DNA from: VRUE01 sp963840565
GTDB lineage: Bacteria; Actinomycetota; Thermoleophilia; Solirubrobacterales; 70-9
DNA: 64,000 bases
Assembly (NCBI GenBank): GCA_963840565.1
Contig: CAWIZH010000006.1
Location: 372,001 to 436,000, forward strand
Reading direction: 5' to 3'
A program made the translations under genes and the position numbers. Position 1 is the stretch's first letter; every line of letters starts with the position of its first letter. This document shows, piece by piece, positions 1 through 11,341 of the stretch. A model generated the notes under the pieces. It made no database searches. It had not been told where the DNA came from and was given only the letters and a program-made list of their open reading frames with translations.

Positions 1-842
1 GTCGGGGTCTTCCAGCAGCGCCCGCATCCCGCTGCAGTAGGTCGCCTTGGTGCTGTCGTTGCCGGCGGCGACGAGGAGGAAGAAGCCCATCACGATCTCG
101 TGCTCCTCGAGCGTCTCGCCTTCGACCTCGGCGTTGACGAGGACCGTCGTCAGGTCGTCGGTCGGGTTCTCGCGTCGCTCGGCGATCATCGTGCTGCAGC
201 GGGCGAAGATTTCGGCGACCGCTTTCTGGATCACGGCTTCGATGCTGTCGGCGCCGTCCGGGCTGTAGTCCGGGTCGCTGGCCGCCAGCGCCGTGTTCAT
301 CAACTCCGCCCAGGCCGCGTCGTCCTCCTCGGGGATCCCCATGAAGCTGCCGATCACCCGCGAGACCGCGGGCTGGGCGACGTCGGTGACGAGGTCGCAG
401 CGTCTCGCGTCCCTCGAGGCGGTCGAGCACGTCGACGACGATCTTGCGGATCGACTCCTCGTGGGCGGCGATCCGCTTCGGCGTGAAGCCGGCCTGGAAG
501 AGGGCCTTGAGGCGGTCGTGCTTGGGCGGGTCCATGCCGATGAACATCGCCCGCGCCAGCTCGATCGGGAAGACCTCGTCGATCGCGACGACGCCGCCGA
601 GTTCGGAGGAATAGGTCTCCCAATCGCGGCTGACCGCGTGGACGTCGTCGGCCGTCGTCACCGACCAGAAGCCGGCGGCCTGCGGCAGCTCGGTGACTTC
701 AGAGGTCCAGTGAACCGGGCAGCGCTCGCGCATCTGCTCGAACAGGGCGTGGGGTGGGCCGTCGACCCAGTGCTCTGCGCTCGAGCACGAGCTCGTCCTC
801 GAGGCCGCGTCCCGCCTTCGCGCTCTTCGCCTGGTCGGTCAC
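1..842 (-). CDS. Cytochrome P450, partial (C-terminal part beyond the window)
   Basis: The minus strand encodes the N-terminal part of a bacterial class I P450, a haem mono-oxygenase fed by ferredoxin or flavodoxin. A GTG at 842 opens MTDQAKSAK. Later come the B/C-helix segment PPKHDRLKALFQAGFTP (about 500-550) and the I-helix oxygen-binding motif AAGNDSTKAT (about 45-80), a variant of AGxDTT. The haem-cysteine loop lies off the left edge. The frame breaks near 780 and near 408 (one extra base in each), so the gene reads through only if two single-base insertions are corrected. It is divergent from the UvrA-like gene, with about 55 bp between them that hold a palindrome. The family assignment is secure; the substrate is unknown. 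Confidence 0.85.
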
Positions 843-855
843 CGCCCCGGATACT

Positions 856-873
856 ACTGGCTGGCTGGCCAGT
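856..873. promoter_or_regulatory. Candidate operator between divergent P450 and UvrA-like genes
   Basis: The 18-mer ACTGGCTGGCTGGCCAGT has inverted arms ACTGGC/GCCAGT. It lies 14 bp upstream of the P450 GTG and in front of the UvrA-like gene. A related 18-mer (14 of 18 identical) occurs at 9740-9757 just upstream of the monooxygenase. Location and symmetry suggest a repressor site, perhaps TetR-type. No regulator gene sits beside it, so the assignment is inference. Confidence 0.4.
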
Positions 874-900
874 TTTGAAAACGAACTCGTCCGGCAATAT

Positions 901-3264
<2,364 letters not shown>

Positions 3265-3301
3265 TCCGCGGGGGGGAGAATTTACGGCCGCCTGGCCTAT
3301 T

Positions 3302-3324
3302 GGGGGGTCTAAGCCCCCTTTCTC
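3302..3324 (+). terminator. Rho-independent terminator after the UvrA-like gene
   Basis: A run of six G, a short loop and five C are followed by TTTCTCTT, 38 bp after the stop codon and just before the antitoxin gene. The G/C stem with a following T-rich tract fits an intrinsic terminator. The stem is short. Confidence 0.45.
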
Positions 3325-3337
3325 TTCTGCTACTTTC

Positions 3338-3616
3338 ATGTACATGAGTGCGTCGGTCGGTATTGCGGAGTTGCGGCAGAACCTGAGTGTCTACCTGCGG
3401 CGGGTTAGCGAGGGAGAGCGTCTGGTGGTGACCGATCGAAACCGGCCGGTGGCCGAGCTTGGGCCGGCGCCGAGCACCGGTGCTGACCTCGACCGGCTCA
3501 TCGTTGAGGGGCAGGTGTCACGCCCTCTCAGGCCAGGCCTGCCTGAGCCGCTGGAGCTGTCGGGCGATCCGCGTGCTTTGAGCCGCGCACTCGACGACAT
3601 CCGCGGCGATCACTGA
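3338..3616 (+). CDS. Phd/YefM-type antitoxin
   Basis: This protein of about 92 residues begins with ATG at 3338 (a second in-frame ATG is at 3344). It carries the prevent-host-death fold signature: SVGIAELRQNLSVYLRRV, then GERLVVTDRNRPVAELGP. Such antitoxins bind DNA as dimers through this N-terminal domain and neutralise the partner toxin with the C-terminal tail. The next gene, 3 bp downstream, encodes a PIN-domain protein, so the pair forms a type II toxin-antitoxin operon. Autorepression is expected for the family. Confidence 0.9.
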   Translation: MYMSASVGIAELRQNLSVYLRRVSEGERLVVTDRNRPVAELGPAPSTGADLDRLIVEGQVSRPLRPGLPEPLELSGDPRALSRALDDIRGDH

Positions 3617-3619
3617 ATC

Positions 3620-4042
3620 GTGGCGGTCTTCTACGCGGACGCATCGGCGCTGGTCAAGCTCATCCGCGAGGAGGCCGAGTCCGCAGCTCTGCGCGCATAT
3701 TTGGATGGTGCCGATCTGGTCAGCAGTGAGCTGATTCTGACCGAGATCCCCCGCGCGGTGCGCCGGGCAGTCTCACTGGACCCGGCCCTGCCGCTTGACT
3801 TGCTGCTGGAGCGCGCGGGCGAGCTGGTCGATGCGCTCGCGCTACGGTCACTCGACCGTGCTCTACTCGCCGGCGCGGGGGCCCTCGTCGAGCCGGCGCT
3901 GCGAGCTCTCGACGCCATTCACGTCGTCTCCGCGGTTGGCCTGACACCGGTCGAGGCGTTCGTGACTTACGACGAGCGCCAGGCCGCTGCCGCACGCCTC
4001 GCAGGGCTGCGAACGATTGCTCCCGGAACGAACGCCCGCTAG
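3620..4042 (+). CDS. PIN-domain ribonuclease toxin (VapC-like)
   Basis: A GTG start at 3620 gives 140 residues, the normal VapC length. The acidic residues of the PIN active site are visible: Asp in YADASALVK (residue ~7), Glu in LTEIPRA (~42), Asp in LDAIHV (~97) and Asp in TYDERQ (~116). VapC toxins are Mg2+-dependent RNases that cleave tRNA or rRNA when released from the antitoxin. The gene lies 3 bp after the Phd-type antitoxin gene and is presumably cotranscribed with it. The RNA target cannot be deduced. Confidence 0.9.
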   Translation: MAVFYADASALVKLIREEAESAALRAYLDGADLVSSELILTEIPRAVRRAVSLDPALPLDLLLERAGELVDALALRSLDRALLAGAGALVEPALRALDAIHVVSAVGLTPVEAFVTYDERQAAAARLAGLRTIAPGTNAR

Positions 4043-4046
4043 CCAA

Positions 4047-5024
4047 TTGAGCGCCCACCTGCATCAACGCTTCCCGGCTCTTGCCGAGACCCTTCCTCAC
4101 CTCGCCCTGTCCGAGCGCCCGACGCCCGTCCGTGAGCTGGCCGGTCTCGGTATCTGGGTGAAGGAAGACGGCAGTTTCGGCTCGGGCGGTTGGGGCGGCA
4201 ACAAGGTGCGCAAGCTCGAGTGGCTGATCCCCGATGCCCGCCGCCGCGGCCGCCGCTCGATCCTCACCTTCGGCGGCCTCGGCACGAACTGGGGGCTTGC
4301 GACCGCGCTCTACGCCCGCGAACACGGCCTCGAGACCGCGCTGGCGCTTGTCGACCAGCCGGTCGACGACCACGTCCGCGCCCAGCTCGCCCGGCTCGAT
4401 GCCTCGGGTGCGCGCATCTACCGCACCCACACGAAGGCGCGCACCGTGGCGATGCTTCCATGGCTGCTCGCCCGCAACGCCCGCGGCGGCCGGCCGCCGT
4501 ACCTGTTGCCTGCCGGCGGCTCCTCTCGGGTCGGGGCGCTCGGCTATGTCGAGGCGGCGCTGGAGATCGCCGCCCAGGTCGAGGCCGGCTTGCTGCCCGA
4601 GCCGGCGCACGCAGTCGTCGCGGTCGGCACCGGCGGCACCGCGGCCGGCCTAGCGCTCGGTCTCCAGCTCGCCGGCTTGCGTACCCGCGTCGTCGGGGTC
4701 GTGGTCAATGATCAGCTACGCCTCGACGGACCGGTGGTCACCCGCCTCGCGCGGCGCACCGCCGCCTTGCTGGAGCGCCGTGGAGCGCGCCTTGGCCGGC
4801 TCAAGCTCGAGCCGGGCATGCTCGACCTGACCCGTGACCAAATCGGAGCGGGCTACGGCCACCCGACCGAGGCCGCCGGGCGCGCCGCCGCCCTTGCCGC
4901 TGAGGAGCAGCTCTCGCTCGATCCCGTCTACACCGCCAAGGCGATGGCCGGATTGCTGGCGCTACGGGAGGAGGGCCGCCTTGATGGCCCGGTGCTGTTC
5001 GTGCACACCGACGGGCCGCGCTAG
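4047..5024 (+). CDS. PLP-dependent D-cysteine desulfhydrase / ACC deaminase-like enzyme
   Basis: The protein of about 325 residues has the tryptophan-synthase-beta fold. The Schiff-base lysine lies in GGNKVRKLEW and the phosphate-binding loop is VGTGGTAAGL. The family includes D-cysteine desulfhydrase and 1-aminocyclopropane-1-carboxylate deaminase, which release ammonia from small amino acids. The reading frame is open from TTG 4017 inside vapC, but TTG 4047 (MSAHLHQRF) avoids that overlap and is preferred. Which amino acid is used cannot be decided from sequence alone. Confidence 0.75.
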   Translation: MSAHLHQRFPALAETLPHLALSERPTPVRELAGLGIWVKEDGSFGSGGWGGNKVRKLEWLIPDARRRGRRSILTFGGLGTNWGLATALYAREHGLETALALVDQPVDDHVRAQLARLDASGARIYRTHTKARTVAMLPWLLARNARGGRPPYLLPAGGSSRVGALGYVEAALEIAAQVEAGLLPEPAHAVVAVGTGGTAAGLALGLQLAGLRTRVVGVVVNDQLRLDGPVVTRLARRTAALLERRGARLGRLKLEPGMLDLTRDQIGAGYGHPTEAAGRAAALAAEEQLSLDPVYTAKAMAGLLALREEGRLDGPVLFVHTDGPR

Positions 5025-5094
5025 CCCGGGGTGCCTGGGAGGACCACCTGTCCTACCTGTCTTCAAGGGCTTGCCGCGTCGCTAAGGTGAGCCT

Positions 5095-6324
5095 GTGACC
5101 AAGCGTGCCTTGCACCCACTTGGCAACGGCTCGCGCTTCGCCGTCGCCGGCCGGCCGCGCCGGGCATCGGCATCCCCGCGCTCTTTCAACGAGGACTGTG
5201 CCGCGCTTGCGTCCCGCCTACGCGGGCGGCTTCCCGAGCTGGAAGCGACCGTCGCCACCCGCGTCTACGCGATCTCGGATCCCCATGAGGTCGCCGACCC
5301 CACCTACCTGCACAGCCTCAGTGGTGCCCTCACCGTGGCCCTCGACTATGCCCTCGCCGTCGTCGAGCTCGGCGAGCGTCGCACTCCCGGAGTTCCGCCG
5401 GCCTTGCTCGCGGAGGCTCGCCTGGCCGCTCGCGCCAGCGTCCCGCTCGACACCGTCCTGCGTCGCTATTTCGCCGGCAATGCCCTCTTCGGCGAGATTC
5501 TCGCCGAAGAGGCGGAGCGCGCCGAAGTCTCAGGCTCCGCCATGCGCCGCCTGTTGCGCAGGCAGGCGATGCTCTTCGATCGCTTGGTCGAGGCGGTGAG
5601 CGATGAGCACGTCCGCCAGGCGAAGAGCTGGCCGAGCAGCACCGCGGAGCGCCGCCGCGAGTGCGTCAAGGGCCTGCTCGCGGGTGAGCAGGTCGATCAC
5701 TCCGAGCTCGGATATGACCTCGACGCCCATCACCTCGCCCTGATGGCCAAGGGGGAGGGGGCGCCGGAGGCGATGCGCGTGCTGGCGGCGAGGCTCGACC
5801 GTCGCCTGCTCGCCGTCTGCCGTGAGGAGGAGCCGGTCTGGGCGTGCTGGCTCGGCGGCGGGCACCCGCTCGAGGCCGGGCAGGCGCTGAAGGCGCTTGG
5901 CGAAATCTCCCTGGATCGGGTGTTCGTGACCGTTGGCGAGCCCGGCGAGGGGCTCGCCGGTTGGCGGTTCAGTCACCGTCAGGCCAAGGCGGCGCTGCCG
6001 ATCGCCGAGCGCCAGGGGCAGGCCATCCTCCGCTACGCCGACGTCGCCCTGCTGGCATCGATCCTCCGCGACGATCTCGTCGCCACCTCTCTGCACCAGC
6101 TCTACCTGGAGCCGCTGGAAAGAGCGCGGGACGGCGGCAAGGTGGGACGAGAAACCCTGCGCGCTTACTTCGCTGCCGAGCGGAACATCTCCTCGACCGC
6201 CGCCGCGCTGGGCGTCGATCGTCGCACGGTGACGAATCGCATCCGCGCCATCGAAGACCTCTTCGGCCGCCCGCTCAAGGACTTCGCGACGGAGCTGGAG
6301 ACCGCGCTGCGCCTGGACCAGTGA
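5095..6324 (+). CDS. PucR-family (CdaR-like) transcriptional regulator
   Basis: A GTG start gives 409 residues. The C-terminal helix-turn-helix of the PucR type is clear: LRAYFAAERNISSTAAALG, then VDRRTVTNRIRAIEDLFGR (residues ~350-392). The middle region (residues ~195-300) resembles the GGDEF-like domain of this family. The N-terminal third is mostly helical and probably a sensor domain. PucR/CdaR proteins usually activate genes for use of purines, sugar acids or other carbon sources. The target here is unknown. Candidates are the adjacent secreted protein and esterase, or the PLP enzyme upstream. Confidence 0.8.
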   Translation: MTKRALHPLGNGSRFAVAGRPRRASASPRSFNEDCAALASRLRGRLPELEATVATRVYAISDPHEVADPTYLHSLSGALTVALDYALAVVELGERRTPGVPPALLAEARLAARASVPLDTVLRRYFAGNALFGEILAEEAERAEVSGSAMRRLLRRQAMLFDRLVEAVSDEHVRQAKSWPSSTAERRRECVKGLLAGEQVDHSELGYDLDAHHLALMAKGEGAPEAMRVLAARLDRRLLAVCREEEPVWACWLGGGHPLEAGQALKALGEISLDRVFVTVGEPGEGLAGWRFSHRQAKAALPIAERQGQAILRYADVALLASILRDDLVATSLHQLYLEPLERARDGGKVGRETLRAYFAAERNISSTAAALGVDRRTVTNRIRAIEDLFGRPLKDFATELETALRLDQ

Positions 6325-6441
6325 TCGCCTTCCCAGTTTGCTGAATCTCGGCTGAGCAAGACCCCATATTGGGGAGGCAGCGGGGCGCCCAGCCGGAGAA
6401 AATCACCCCGATGCCGTCTCACCGACGCAGGGGGTAGGAGC

Positions 6442-7215
6442 ATGAGGAAGCACCTGATTCAAGTCGCGACCGTTGCGATCGGCTTGGCGCTGCTCGTCGC
6501 GGGGACCGCCCTCGCTCAGCCGAAGGTGGTCAAGGCGGGAAACCTCTTCTTCAAGGACGACGGGGGAATCTCGCCCACCAGGCTGCCCAGGCACAGCCAG
6601 GCACCGGTCTCGGCAATCATCAAAGACGAAATTGGAACCCTGGACGGCAGTCATCCTCCCGCGATCGAGGGCGTAATCGCTGATTTCGACAAGACCATTC
6701 AGGTGAACGCCAAGGGCCTGCCCGTCTGTACGAAGGGCCGGCTCACGGCGCGCTCCACCGCGGCCGCGAAGAAGGCCTGCCCCGATGCGATCGTGGGCTC
6801 TGGAGAAGGCGAAGTCGAGGTCGCCTTTCCCGAACAGAAGCCGTTCGCTGCGAAGGGCCCAATCGTCCTCTTCAACGGTGGCGTCCACGGCGGCACCACG
6901 CTTCTCCTCATCCACACATACGTCGCCGTCCCGGCGCCGACCGCCGTCATTGCCACGGTTGAGATCACCCGCGTCCACCATGGGCCCTTCGGCCTGCACA
7001 TCGTCGCGCAGATTCCGAAAATTGCCGGCGGCTTCGGCTCTCCGGTCGGGTACAGGATTACCGTGGGTCGCACCTTCACCTTCAAGGGGAAGAAGCAGAG
7101 CTACCTCACCGCAAGCTGCCCGACCGGCCGCTACCTGGCCGAAGGGGAAGTTCAGTTTTCCGACGGCACCGTGCTGAAGCTTTCCCACGCTCTGCCCTGT
7201 ACCCCGACCGGATAG
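6442..7215 (+). CDS. Secreted protein of unknown function
   Basis: The 257-residue product has an N-terminal signal peptide (hydrophobic core IGLALLVAGTALA, cleavage near AQP, residue ~25). The mature part is rich in beta-strand-forming segments. Four cysteines (LPVCTKG, KKACPDA, TASCPTG, ALPCTPT) could form two disulfides. No catalytic motif was recognised. Proteins of this look, with conserved cysteines and no known domain, are common exports in soil actinobacteria. It stands alone, 117 bp after the PucR gene, with GGGGGTAGG upstream as a possible ribosome site. Confidence 0.6.
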   Translation: MRKHLIQVATVAIGLALLVAGTALAQPKVVKAGNLFFKDDGGISPTRLPRHSQAPVSAIIKDEIGTLDGSHPPAIEGVIADFDKTIQVNAKGLPVCTKGRLTARSTAAAKKACPDAIVGSGEGEVEVAFPEQKPFAAKGPIVLFNGGVHGGTTLLLIHTYVAVPAPTAVIATVEITRVHHGPFGLHIVAQIPKIAGGFGSPVGYRITVGRTFTFKGKKQSYLTASCPTGRYLAEGEVQFSDGTVLKLSHALPCTPTG

Positions 7216-7303
7216 AGCGTGGGTGCGGAGTAGATCGGCACTTCGCGGGCGCCGAGCGTTGCGGCAAGGCGGACGTCATGGAGTCGTCATAGGCTGACGC
7301 AGC

Positions 7304-8185
7304 ATGAGCGCGGTGAAGCGTCCTTCGCGGGCGCAGGTGAGGCGGCGGCGGGGCGTGGCCGGCGGGGTTGTTGGCCTCGTACTGGTGGCGGTCGGATTGC
7401 TCGCGTTCCACGGGACGATCTTTGGCCCGAGCAATGCCGAAATCGCCCGGGACAACGGCGATCAGCTCGTACACCTGGATATCCACAGCCGCGCCGTCGG
7501 CAGAGATCTCGGCGTCAACGTGATCGTGCCGCCGCTTGCCGGCCCACGCGGCAAGCGCGGGTTGCTGGTCTACCTGCACGGTCGCGGCGGCTACGAGGGG
7601 ACCTTCAACGACGCGGTGTTGCGGGGGCTGCCGCTGCTGCACGGCCACGGGCCGGTGATCGCCTTTCCCGCCGGCGGCGTGCACGGTTACTGGCACGACC
7701 GGGCCGATGGCGACTGGGATGCTTGGGTCAGCGAAGAAGTGATCCCTCGGGTCGTCGAGCGCTTCGGGGTCGACCGGCATCGGATCGCGATCGGCGGGAT
7801 CTCGATGGGCGGCTTCGGCGCCTTCGACATCGCGCTCCACCATCCCGGCATGTTCTGCGCCGTCGGTGGCCACTCGCCGGCGCTCTGGTTCGAAGGGGGC
7901 GAAACCGCGCCGGGCGCCTTCGACGACGCCGCCGATTTCGAACGCAACGACGTGGTCGGCACGGTCCAGGCCGAACCCGATGCCTTCGGCGACGCCAAGG
8001 TCTGGATCGACTACGGGACCGAAGACCCGTTCCGCGTCTATGACGAAGGCTTCGTCGAAGCGATGGGGGCGGGGAGTGCCGACATCACCGCGCACTCGTG
8101 GCCGGGGGCTCACGAGGGTGGTTACTGGAACGATCACTGGCCCGACTACCAGCGCTTCTACGTAAGCGCACTGGCGCACTGTTAG
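7304..8185 (+). CDS. Alpha/beta-hydrolase, esterase-D-like, membrane-anchored or secreted
   Basis: The product has 293 residues. A hydrophobic segment (VAGGVVGLVLVAVGLLAF, residues ~19-36) after a basic stretch anchors or exports it. The hydrolase domain has the oxyanion loop LVYLHGRGG, the nucleophile elbow GISMGGFG (Ser ~167), an acid-turn candidate YGTEDPF and the C-terminal histidine in WPGAHEGGYW. This order is typical of putative esterases related to esterase D and mycolyltransferase-like proteins. It probably hydrolyses extracytoplasmic esters; the substrate is unknown. Confidence 0.75.
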   Translation: MSAVKRPSRAQVRRRRGVAGGVVGLVLVAVGLLAFHGTIFGPSNAEIARDNGDQLVHLDIHSRAVGRDLGVNVIVPPLAGPRGKRGLLVYLHGRGGYEGTFNDAVLRGLPLLHGHGPVIAFPAGGVHGYWHDRADGDWDAWVSEEVIPRVVERFGVDRHRIAIGGISMGGFGAFDIALHHPGMFCAVGGHSPALWFEGGETAPGAFDDAADFERNDVVGTVQAEPDAFGDAKVWIDYGTEDPFRVYDEGFVEAMGAGSADITAHSWPGAHEGGYWNDHWPDYQRFYVSALAHC

Positions 8186-8247
8186 ACCCTCCTAGGGGTA
8201 TGGTCGAAGCCCGGCGCCTTTCCCTTCGGATCGACATTGGAGGAACC

Positions 8248-8619
8248 GTGATCACCAAGACCGACTTCATTGGAATCCCTTCGCAGGATGCCGAGCGCTC
8301 GCGGCGCTTCTACGTCGAGACGCTCGGGCTGCGGCCCGACGAGCGGGGCAAGTTCGAGTTCTGGGCGGGGGAGACCTGCTTCGGGATCTGGGAGCCCGCG
8401 CAGATGGGCATGGAGTTCGCGCCGCAGAAAAACGCCCATCCGGCACTGCACGTAGACGACGTCGCGGCAGCGCGGGCGGAGCTGGAAGCAAAAGGGGTCG
8501 AGTTCAACGGCGACACCTTCGACACCGGCGTCTGCCACATGGCCCTCTTCACCGACCCCGACGGCAACGACCTGATGCTCCACAACCGCTACGCGCCCTA
8601 CGGCGAGCCGGCGAGCTGA
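8248..8619 (+). CDS. VOC-family (glyoxalase/dioxygenase superfamily) protein
   Basis: A GTG at 8248 preceded by TTGGAGGAAC (strong Shine-Dalgarno) starts a 123-residue single VOC domain. It reads TDFIGIPSQDAERSRRFY, then HPALHVDDVAAARAELE, ending FTDPDGNDLMLHNR. The paired beta-alpha-beta-beta-beta modules are typical of metal-dependent lyases and extradiol-type enzymes. Its stop codon overlaps the ATG of the DUF2855 gene (ATGA), so the two are translationally coupled. The reaction is unknown. Confidence 0.8.
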   Translation: MITKTDFIGIPSQDAERSRRFYVETLGLRPDERGKFEFWAGETCFGIWEPAQMGMEFAPQKNAHPALHVDDVAAARAELEAKGVEFNGDTFDTGVCHMALFTDPDGNDLMLHNRYAPYGEPAS

Positions 8620-9690
8620 TGACCGACTTCTTGGTCAAGCGCGACGAACTCCGTCAGAGCCGGATCGCCGCGGGCGACCCACCCGAGCTCGAGGCCGGCC
8701 AGGCGCTGCTTCGAATCGAGACCTTCGGCCTGACCGCGAACAACATCACCTACGCGGTGATGGGCGAGGCGATGTCGTACTGGGACTTCTTCCCGGCCGA
8801 GGAGGGCTGGGGCCGGGTGCCGATGTGGGGCTTTGCCGAGGTCGAGCGCAGCGAGGCGGAGGGGGTCGAGCCGGGCACGCGGGTGTACGGGTACCTGCCT
8901 CCTTCCTCGCATCTCCTCGTCACCCCGGTCGATGCCGACGGCAGCGGGTTCGTCGACGGCTCACCGCACCGGGTGGCGCTGCCCTCGGCCTACCACCGCT
9001 ATCTGGCGACCGGGTCCGACGCGTTCTACCGCGCCGACACCGAGGCGATCCAGATGCTGCTGCGGCCGCTCTTCTTCACCTCGTTCCTGATCGACGATCA
9101 GCTCGACGACGAGGGGCTGGCAACGCGGGGGCCGGTGGTGATCTCCAGCGCCTCGAGCAAGACCGCGATCGCCGCCGCCTTCCTGCTGGGGCAGCGCGAG
9201 GGGGTCGAGCTCGTCGGCCTCACCTCGGCCCGTAGCGCCGAGTTCGTCGAGGGCCTGGGGATCTACGGCAGCACCGTCACCTACGACGCGATCGACTCGC
9301 TCGAGCGGCGGCCATCCACCTACGTCGACATCGCCGGCGACGGCGCGGTGCGCCACGCGGTCCACTCCCACTACGGCGACGATCTGCTCTGCAGCTTGAC
9401 CGTCGGCGTCACCCACTGGGAGGAGCTCGGATCCGGTGGGGGAGACCTACCCGGGCCGGCCCCGACCTTCTTCTTCGCCCCCGACCGGGTGGTCAAGCGC
9501 TCTGAAGACTGGGGCCGCGCCGGGCCTCGAGCAGCGCGTCGCCGACGCCTGGCATCCGTTCTGCGAGTGGATCGGCGGCTGGCTGCGGACGATCGAGGGT
9601 CAGGGTTTCGAGGCGGTGCAGAGCGCCTATCTCGACGTGCTCGAGGGCCGGGTCGAGCCCACGAACGCTCACGTGCTGACCCTTACCTAG
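8619..9690 (+). CDS. DUF2855 family protein (alcohol-dehydrogenase-like), frameshifted
   Basis: The protein shows the DUF2855 pattern: an N-terminal GroES-like half (ALLRIETFGLTANNITYAV), the conserved segment WGFAEVERSEAEGVEPGTRV and a nucleotide-binding half (VVISSASSKTAIAAAFLL). The family is a divergent relative of zinc alcohol dehydrogenases without an assigned substrate. The frame breaks near 9525, where one extra C turns GRAGLEQR out of frame. After correction the gene ends at 9690 with VLTLT, about 356 residues, the family's usual size. It is coupled to the VOC gene upstream and followed by the monooxygenase. I infer that it acts in the same oxidative pathway. Confidence 0.75.
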
Positions 9691-9739
9691 CGCGCCACCG
9701 TTCTCAGCGGCCGGACTCGTGTGAGATCTGCACGTAAGG

Positions 9740-9757
9740 ACTGGCTGACCAGCCAGC
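9740..9757. promoter_or_regulatory. Candidate operator upstream of the flavin monooxygenase
   Basis: CTGGCTGACCAGCCAG (9741-9756) is a perfect 7+7 bp inverted repeat with a 2-bp centre. It lies 20 bp before the TTG start of the monooxygenase. The extended 18-mer matches the site at 856-873 in 14 of 18 positions. This suggests common control of the P450/UvrA-like pair and the oxidation block. Confidence 0.45.
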
Positions 9758-9776
9758 GTGTCAGAATGCCTGGGCC

Positions 9777-11304
9777 TTGACTGCGAACGGGGAGTCCATC
9801 GAGCACCTCGACGTGCTGATCGTCGGTGCCGGTATCTCCGGCATCGGCGCCGCCTACCACCTGGGCGAGCGCTGTCCCGGCAAGAGCTACGCGATCCTCG
9901 AGGCGCGCGACGACCTCGGCGGGACCTGGGACCTCTTCCGCTATCCCGGCATTCGCTCCGACTCCGACATGCACACGCTTGGCTACCGGTTCAAGCCCTG
10001 GACCGACGACGAAGTCGATCGCCGACGGCGACTCGATCCTCGACTACGTGCGGGAGACGGCGCGCGAGAACGGGATCGAGCGGAAGATCCGCTTCGGCCA
10101 CCGCGTCGTGCGGGCCGAGTGGTCGACGGCGGAGTCGCTCTGGACGGTCGAGGTCGAACGCACCGACAGCGGCGAGACCGTGCAGCTGACCTGCGGCTAC
10201 TTCTGGACCTGCACCGGCTACTACAGCTACGACGAGGGCTACACGCCGGAGTTCCCGGGCAGGGAGCGCTTCGCCGGCACGGTCGTCCACCCGCAGCACT
10301 GGCCGGAGGATCTCGACTACGCCGGCAAGCGGGTCGTCGTGATCGGCAGCGGCGCGACCGCGGTGACGCTGGTCCCGGCGATGGCGAAAGAGGCCGAGCA
10401 CGTGACGATGCTGCAGCGCTCGCCCACCTACGTCGTCTCGATGCCGGGCGAGGACCCGATCGCCGAGGGCGTGCGCCGGGTGCTGCCGCTGAAGGCCGCC
10501 TACGCGGTGGTCCGCTGGAAGAACGTGCTGCTGCAGATGGGCGACCTACAAGCTCAGCAGGAGCCGTCCCACCTTCGTCAAAAGGATGATCCGCAAGGGC
10601 AACGAACGCTCTGCTGCCGGCCGGCTACGACATCGACACCCACTTCAAGCCCCGCTACAACCCCTGGGACCAGCGGATGTGCCTGGTGCCCAACGGCGAC
10701 CTCTTCAAGTCGATCCGCTCGGGCGACGCCGAGATCGTCACCGACCGGATCGAGACCTTCACCGAGGGCGGGATCAAGCTCGAGTCCGGCGACGAGCTGG
10801 AGGCCGACGTGATCATCACCGCGACCGGGCTCAACGTGCTCTTCCTCGGCGGCATGGAGATCGCCGTCGACGGCGAGGCGGTCGACTTCTCCAAGCAGAT
10901 GGCCTACAAGGGGATGATGCTCAACGGCATCCCCAACTTCGTCTTCACCCTCGGCTACACCAACGCCTCCTGGACGCTCAAGGCCGACCTCACCTCCGAG
11001 TACGTCTGCCGGCTGCTCAACCACATGGACGCGCACGGCTACAAGCGCTGCGTGCCGGAGATCACCGATCCCTCGGTCGTCGAGGAGCCGATCCTCGACT
11101 TCAACTCCGGCTACGTCCTGCGCGCGCTCGACAAACTGCCCAAACAGGGCTCGAAGGAGCCCTGGAAGCTGCGGCAGAACTACGTGGTCGACACGCAGGG
11201 CGATCAGCCGCGGCCCGATCGACGACGGCGCGATGCAGTTCTCCAGCGCCGCACGCCAAAGAGCAGCTCGAGCCCGTCGGCCTGAGCGGCCAGGCCGCCC
11301 GTAG
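9777..11304 (+). CDS. Baeyer-Villiger-type flavin monooxygenase, multiply frameshifted
   Basis: This class B flavoprotein monooxygenase inserts oxygen next to a ketone, using FAD and NADPH. The FAD Rossmann motif VGAGISGIG is at residues ~15-25. The BVMO fingerprint FAGTVVHPQHWP is near 10270-10305 and the NADPH motif IGSGATAV near 10340. Later come ATGLN and the C-terminal YTNASWTLKADL. The frame changes near 10012, 10548, 10607 and 11195, each explained by one surplus base, so I treat it as one gene of about 500 residues. The exact C-terminus is uncertain. It starts with TTG, perhaps as a leaderless transcript, and is followed 38 bp later by a flavodoxin-like gene that may assist in electron transfer. 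Confidence 0.85.
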
Positions 11305-11341
11305 ACTGCTCCCCGCAAACCGCGGCGGACGAGGAGACGAC

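Noticed and set aside
6362..6374. CCCCATATTGGGG palindrome before the secreted-protein gene
   Set aside because: Only 5-bp arms and no second copy found; too short to call an operator or terminator.
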